Below, in pieces: positions 60,234-64,000 of a stretch of 64,000 nt of DNA; position 1 is the first letter of the stretch, and every line of letters starts with the position of its first letter. The DNA is taken from positions 124,001-188,000 of the forward strand of contig NZ_JFHK01000003.1 in assembly GCF_001636545.1 (NCBI RefSeq), written 5' to 3'. The notes beneath the pieces are model-generated. The model was not told the origin of the DNA, did not search any database, and worked only from the letters and a program-made list of their open reading frames with translations. The DNA comes from Kosmotoga arenicorallina S304 (GTDB lineage Bacteria > Thermotogota > Thermotogae > Petrotogales > Kosmotogaceae). Both the position numbers and the translations under genes were made by a program.

Positions 60234-61622
60234 GTGTTTGTAAATAGAGATAGCGAGTTACAACTTCTCGAGAATGAGTACAATGCTAATAGAAGCTCCT
60301 TTGTAGTTATGTACGGGCGGCGGAGGATTGGAAAAACGACGCTGTTAAAGGAGTTTATAAAAGGCAAAAATGCGATCTATTTTCTGGCTACTGAAGAAAA
60401 TGAAGAGCAAAACCTGAAGTATTTTCAGAATCTTGCTTACGAAAAGACCCGAAAAAATATATTAAGACCAGAAAATACAGTGAGTTGGGAAGACATATTT
60501 GATCTCCTTACCCAAGGAAAAGAGCGGCAGATAATTGTTATAGATGAATACCCATATCTTACAATAGACAACAAGGGGTTCTCTTCAAAGCTCCAACGAA
60601 TCTGGGATGAAATCCTCAATGAAAGAAACGTAATGCTTGTCTTATGTGGTTCCATGGTGAATATGATGTATTCCGAGACCCTTAGCTACTCAAGTCCCTT
60701 GTATGGTAGAAGAACTGCACAAATAAGGTTAAAACAAATGGATTTCGAATATTTAAAAGCTTTCTTTCCCGACAAAAGCAAAACTGAACTGATAGAGCTT
60801 TATTCCATTACAGGTGGTGTGCCAAAGTATATCGAGTTATTCAACAATGATAAAAACCTCCATGAGAATATCAAAGATAATATACTGGCGAAAGGCTGTT
60901 TTCTATACGAGGAACCAGTGTTTCTACTCAGCAAAGAATTCAGAGAAACGGGAACTTACTTTTCTATATTGAAAAGCATCTCCGAAGGAAATCACAAATT
61001 AGGTAATATAGCCTCAAGGCTAAATATCAAGCAAACGTCGTTAAGCTACTATCTCAAGGTTCTAATAGACATGGATCTCATTAAAAGAGAGGTTCCGATT
61101 ACAGAAAAATACCCTGAAAAAAGCAAAAAAGGGCTTTACATGATAAAAGACAACTTCATTTTGTTCTGGTTCAAATTCGTTTACCCGTATAGAAGCCATC
61201 TTGAATTAGATGATACTTCTTACGTGATGGATAAAATAACCAATGGCCTTATAGACAATCACATAAGCTTTGTATATGAAGATCTGTGCAGGAATCTTAT
61301 AAGAAAGAAAGCCATGATGGGAGAATTCGGTGGAAATATTGCCAAAGTCGGTAAATGGTGGGATGGCACAAATGAAATAGATATTGTTGGTGTAAACAGA
61401 GATGGCGAAGCTGTTCTTTTTGGCGAATGCAAGTATCAGAATCGCCCCACAGGACTTATAACCCTTCTTGAATTAGAAGAAAAATCATCGAGGCTCAGGA
61501 ACAAGGAAAAATTATTGGTGTTGTTTTCAAAATGCGGATTTACCGATGAACTTATCGAGTATTCATCAAACAAAGAAAATATTATCCTCTTTAAGTTGCT
61601 TGATATTATTAGCGGGGTATAG
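60234..61622 (+). CDS. Archaeal-type ATPase with PD-(D/E)XK nuclease-like C-terminus (DUF234)
   Basis: 462 residues. Walker A GRRRIGKTT is at about 27-35, Walker B IIVIDEYPYL near 100, a helix-turn-helix near 260-300 (GNIASRLNIKQTSLSYYLKVL), and a C-terminal DUF234 domain with NEIDIVGV near 380 and FGECKY near 396-401. The latter has the D..ExK order of PD-(D/E)XK nucleases. Such ATPases are common in archaea and Thermotogota, and their role is unknown. GTG start after GGGGTGG. The gene is flanked by 135-bp inverted repeats. Confidence 0.88.
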   Translation: MFVNRDSELQLLENEYNANRSSFVVMYGRRRIGKTTLLKEFIKGKNAIYFLATEENEEQNLKYFQNLAYEKTRKNILRPENTVSWEDIFDLLTQGKERQIIVIDEYPYLTIDNKGFSSKLQRIWDEILNERNVMLVLCGSMVNMMYSETLSYSSPLYGRRTAQIRLKQMDFEYLKAFFPDKSKTELIELYSITGGVPKYIELFNNDKNLHENIKDNILAKGCFLYEEPVFLLSKEFRETGTYFSILKSISEGNHKLGNIASRLNIKQTSLSYYLKVLIDMDLIKREVPITEKYPEKSKKGLYMIKDNFILFWFKFVYPYRSHLELDDTSYVMDKITNGLIDNHISFVYEDLCRNLIRKKAMMGEFGGNIAKVGKWWDGTNEIDIVGVNRDGEAVLFGECKYQNRPTGLITLLELEEKSSRLRNKEKLLVLFSKCGFTDELIEYSSNKENIILFKLLDIISGV

Positions 61623-61660
61623 ATGCTGACAATGTTTGCGGGGCTGTGCTGAGCTAAAGC

Positions 61661-61889
61661 TGCTATGCAGCGGGTAAGCACGCTGCGCGTGGGTATGACT
61701 GGCTAAGCCAGTGTTATGAACTCCTTCGGAGTTGCCACGACCAGCTCTGCTGGTGTTTAGAAGTTCTCTTGGGTCTCGCCCTCTCGGCTCTCGGATTCTC
61801 GGTTCTCGGGCACTTAGTCTCGAATCTCGGAATCTCGGTTACTTTTTCTCGCCTTCTCGGTCACTTAGTCTCGGTTCTCGAATCTCGAC
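61661..61889. repeat. Multi-hairpin intergenic repeat, copy 4 (right inverted repeat of the ATPase unit)
   Basis: Five hairpins from 61661 to about 61754 (GCTGC-TAT-GCAGC, then CACGC, ACTGGC, AACTCC and ACCAGC units), followed by a long pyrimidine-rich arm of TCTCGG words to 61889. The left purine arm is missing. The 61675-61809 part mirrors the copy at 59948-60082. The sequence can be mis-translated as an N-terminal extension of the next gene. Confidence 0.95.
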
Positions 61890-61908
61890 TAAAAAAAGGG
61901 GTGGTTAC

Positions 61909-62472
61909 ATGAAAATAATGATCGACATGGACGATGTTTTGACTAACTTCAACATAGCATTTTTAAAGGTTGCAAATGAGATGTATGGAACACCTGTTGA
62001 TGCTATTATTACAGTCTGGGACTTTTGGAAATGTGTTCCGGGGTTGACTCTTGAAATGGAAGAAAAGGTGTGGGAAAGGATAAAATCTACTGCCAACTTT
62101 TACGAGAGCTTACCTGCATATGCTTCTCCTGAAGACCTGAAAAAGCTCGCTGGTTTGTTAAATGAAGGGATTCATGAATTTTATTTCATCACTTCCCGTT
62201 TTCCAACAAAAGGGAGAAGTGTTCAGGCTCAAAGCCAGAGATGGCTCGAAAAGCATCTTGGGTGTTCCGGGGCGGTCATTGTCAGTTCCAATAAGGGACA
62301 GCTTTGCCAGATACTTGGTATAGACTATGCCATTGATGATGCTCCGCATCACATTGAAAATCTTCTCAGCCATGGAATTAATACTTATATAATTGATTGG
62401 CCTTATAACAGGCATATAGAGCATAGATTCAGGATCAAGACGCTTGGGGATTTCCTTGATAGTGTGATTTAA
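61909..62472 (+). CDS. 5'(3')-deoxyribonucleotidase (NT5C-like HAD phosphatase)
   Basis: 187 residues. The HAD nucleophile motif DMDDVL is at about residues 5-10, the second motif ITSRFP near 98 and the acidic motif AIDDAP near 144. Family enzymes dephosphorylate deoxynucleoside monophosphates. ATG 61909 follows GGGGTGG. A longer reading frame from 61732 would add about 59 residues translated from the repeat arm and is an artefact. Confidence 0.87.
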   Translation: MKIMIDMDDVLTNFNIAFLKVANEMYGTPVDAIITVWDFWKCVPGLTLEMEEKVWERIKSTANFYESLPAYASPEDLKKLAGLLNEGIHEFYFITSRFPTKGRSVQAQSQRWLEKHLGCSGAVIVSSNKGQLCQILGIDYAIDDAPHHIENLLSHGINTYIIDWPYNRHIEHRFRIKTLGDFLDSVI

Positions 62473-62492
62473 TAATTAAGGGGGTTATTATT

Positions 62493-64000
62493 ATGAGAAA
62501 TGTGAAATTCCTTATTTTGCTTATCTTGTTTATGCAATCTCTTTTATTGTTCGCAGTGGTTTCTCCAAAGTGGGAGGATCAGATAATTTACTTTGTTATG
62601 ATTGACAGATTTGCTAATGGGGATACGACAAATGATGATTTTGGCTTCGGAGAATATGGTAATGACAATGCTCATTACAATGGTGGCGATTTGGCGGGGC
62701 TTATTGAAAAACTCGATTACATCAAAGGATTGGGAGCAACGGCAATTTGGATTACACCTCCTGTTGCCAACCAGTGGTGGAATCCGTGGGTGAATTACGG
62801 TGGATATCACGGTTACTGGGCAAGGAATTTCAAGAAAGTGGAAGAGCATTTTGGCGATCTTGAATTATATAAAAAGTTCGTGAATGAAGCCCATAAAAGA
62901 GGGTTACTGGTTATTCAAGATATAGTCGCAAATCATGTCGGGGATTATTTCAAATTTGTCGATGGCGAGTTTTTGCTTAACGTCAACAGTGTTCCAACAA
63001 GCGCGCCAGAGCAAAGCCCCTTTTTCTTCAACAATTACCCCGAGGATAAGGATAAAAATATCTATCATTGGACTCCTGACATCAGAGACTTTTCCGATCC
63101 CGATCAGAAGTTGAATTACCAGATGTCCGGCCTTGATGACCTGAATACCGAAAACCCGGCTATTATAGAAGCCTTAAAAGATTCTTATAACTTCTGGATA
63201 AAAGAAGTAGGGGTGGACGGATTCAGAATTGATACCGTAATTTATGTCCCTCACGAATTCTGGAAAGAATTTCTCTCGGGTAATAATGGCATATATGAGA
63301 TAGCCAAAAGTGTTGGTAAAGAAAATTTTATAACCTTTGGGGAAGCCTGGGTGAGATCAGATCCTTTTGATGATTCTGGAGAACAGGTTATAGAAAGCTA
63401 TTTTAATGACGGCATGAACGCTATGCTTGATTTCCCTCTCAACATCGAAATCAGGCGTGTATTCAAAGAGGGGAAAGCAACGGCAAATCTCAGATATAGG
63501 CTTGAAAAACGTGAAGAATACAATCATCCTGAGCGGTTGGTTACTTTTGTCGATAATCACGATATGGAAAGGTTCTTAAAAGGTGCAGGTTTAGCTTCTT
63601 TGAAGCAAGCGCTGGCCTTTCTGTTCACAGTTCCAGGTATACCCGTTATTTATTATGGAACTGAACAGGGATTCTCAGAGACAAGGGCAGCCATGTTCAA
63701 AGAGGGATACGCCTCCAATGGTATCGACCACTACAACACAAATTTTGAGCTATATAAGTTTATAAAAGAATTGACTGATCTGAGGAAATCATATCCTATC
63801 TTTAGAGATGGAAAAATCACCGTATTAAAGGATAACCCTAATGGGCCCGGTATTTTCGCTTTTAAAATTGAGAACCCTGAAACCACAGCGTTTGTGCTTT
63901 TGAATACCGCTGATGAAAGAAGGATAATAACAAACCTCGATACCGGCCTTGAGCCCGGAATGGTGATAGAACCGATTTATGCATACAGTATCCTAAAGAA
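62493..64000 (+). CDS. Secreted GH13 alpha-amylase (3' end outside the window)
   Basis: At least 502 residues, open to the right edge. A signal peptide (VKFLILLILFMQSLLLFA) is followed by the GH13 barrel: DIVANHVGDYF, nucleophile Asp in GFRIDTV near residue 245, acid/base Glu in TFGEAW near 283 and Asp in VDNHDMERF near 357. A beta-sandwich domain C begins near 440. It should degrade starch or glycogen outside the cytosol and feed the intracellular glucosidases at 46-49 kb. AAGGGGG precedes the ATG. Confidence 0.93.
   Translation, partial: MRNVKFLILLILFMQSLLLFAVVSPKWEDQIIYFVMIDRFANGDTTNDDFGFGEYGNDNAHYNGGDLAGLIEKLDYIKGLGATAIWITPPVANQWWNPWVNYGGYHGYWARNFKKVEEHFGDLELYKKFVNEAHKRGLLVIQDIVANHVGDYFKFVDGEFLLNVNSVPTSAPEQSPFFFNNYPEDKDKNIYHWTPDIRDFSDPDQKLNYQMSGLDDLNTENPAIIEALKDSYNFWIKEVGVDGFRIDTVIYVPHEFWKEFLSGNNGIYEIAKSVGKENFITFGEAWVRSDPFDDSGEQVIESYFNDGMNAMLDFPLNIEIRRVFKEGKATANLRYRLEKREEYNHPERLVTFVDNHDMERFLKGAGLASLKQALAFLFTVPGIPVIYYGTEQGFSETRAAMFKEGYASNGIDHYNTNFELYKFIKELTDLRKSYPIFRDGKITVLKDNPNGPGIFAFKIENPETTAFVLLNTADERRIITNLDTGLEPGMVIEPIYAYSILK

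Noticed and set aside
61732-61908. Reading frame starting MPRPALLVFRSSLGSRPLGS that extends the nucleotidase N-terminus
   Set aside because: It is a translation of the repeat arm. Similar peptides appear from the other repeat copies in other frames. A good ribosome site precedes ATG 61909, where family homology begins.

Overview
The window reads as chromosome of a thermophilic, anaerobic, fermentative bacterium of the Thermotogota, most probably a Kosmotoga-type organism. This is inferred from the many sugar and amino-acid ABC importers, starch-degrading enzymes, FeS/MinD-ferredoxin genes typical of anaerobes, an archaeal-type thioredoxin-dependent peroxiredoxin, GTG/TTG starts behind strong GGAGG sites, and about 40% G+C. 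No rRNA, CRISPR array, phage block or IS transposase is visible.

Layout. 1-7.5 kb: comM-like ATPase, two small secreted proteins, a NUDIX hydrolase, hpf, an RNase G gene with an ATA start position and a frameshift, and a membrane-anchored hypothetical. 7.5-9.2 kb: tRNA-Val(CAC) and a PAS-GAF-HD-GYP protein. 9.5-15.3 kb: a nine-gene iron-sulfur cluster (two Gly/Arg-rich DUF5320 proteins, two MinD-ferredoxin ATPases, two NifX/Orp proteins, an RG-tailed ferredoxin, a radical SAM protein, a CoA-disulfide-reductase-like flavoprotein) behind an excellent promoter. 15.5-19 kb: MFS exporter with PadR, peroxiredoxin with a PerR-like box, PAS-GAF protein. 19-27 kb: MalEFGK-type sugar importer with a GT4 glycosyltransferase and a divergent LacI regulator with two operators, then a 2H phosphoesterase. 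27-30 kb: PadR and an ABC-2 exporter. 30-37.5 kb: a LIV-type importer and a polar amino-acid importer, divergently transcribed. 38-46 kb: PAS-GAF-GGDEF protein, a duplicated membrane protein, a MarR-LptA-like-serS-rsmE-AKR run and a second MarR. 46-64 kb: debranching enzyme, alpha-glucosidase, a long sugar-conjugate catabolic operon ending in fumarase and a SIS isomerase, ROK regulator, gate-domain membrane protein, DUF234 ATPase, nucleotidase and a secreted alpha-amylase cut by the right edge.

Two things stand out. First, the 630-base gap between the two amino-acid importers holds two back-to-back attenuator-like leaders. One encodes a short peptide ending in a Tyr-Trp-Tyr-Ile-Phe run, followed by textbook mutually exclusive 1:2, 2:3 and 3:4 hairpins, which predicts that the LIV-type importer carries aromatic amino acids. 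The other encodes a Cys-Cys peptide whose control codons abut a 14-bp antiterminator, which suggests a cysteine/cystine importer.

Second, a dispersed intergenic repeat family (four copies with a core, one with arms only) is built of 5-7 small hairpins spaced about 20-21 bases apart inside purine/pyrimidine arms. At least one hairpin shows compensatory base changes between copies. Two copies form a 135-bp inverted repeat with one mismatch around an ATPase gene with a nuclease-like C-terminus, which looks like an unrecognised mobile or regulatory unit.
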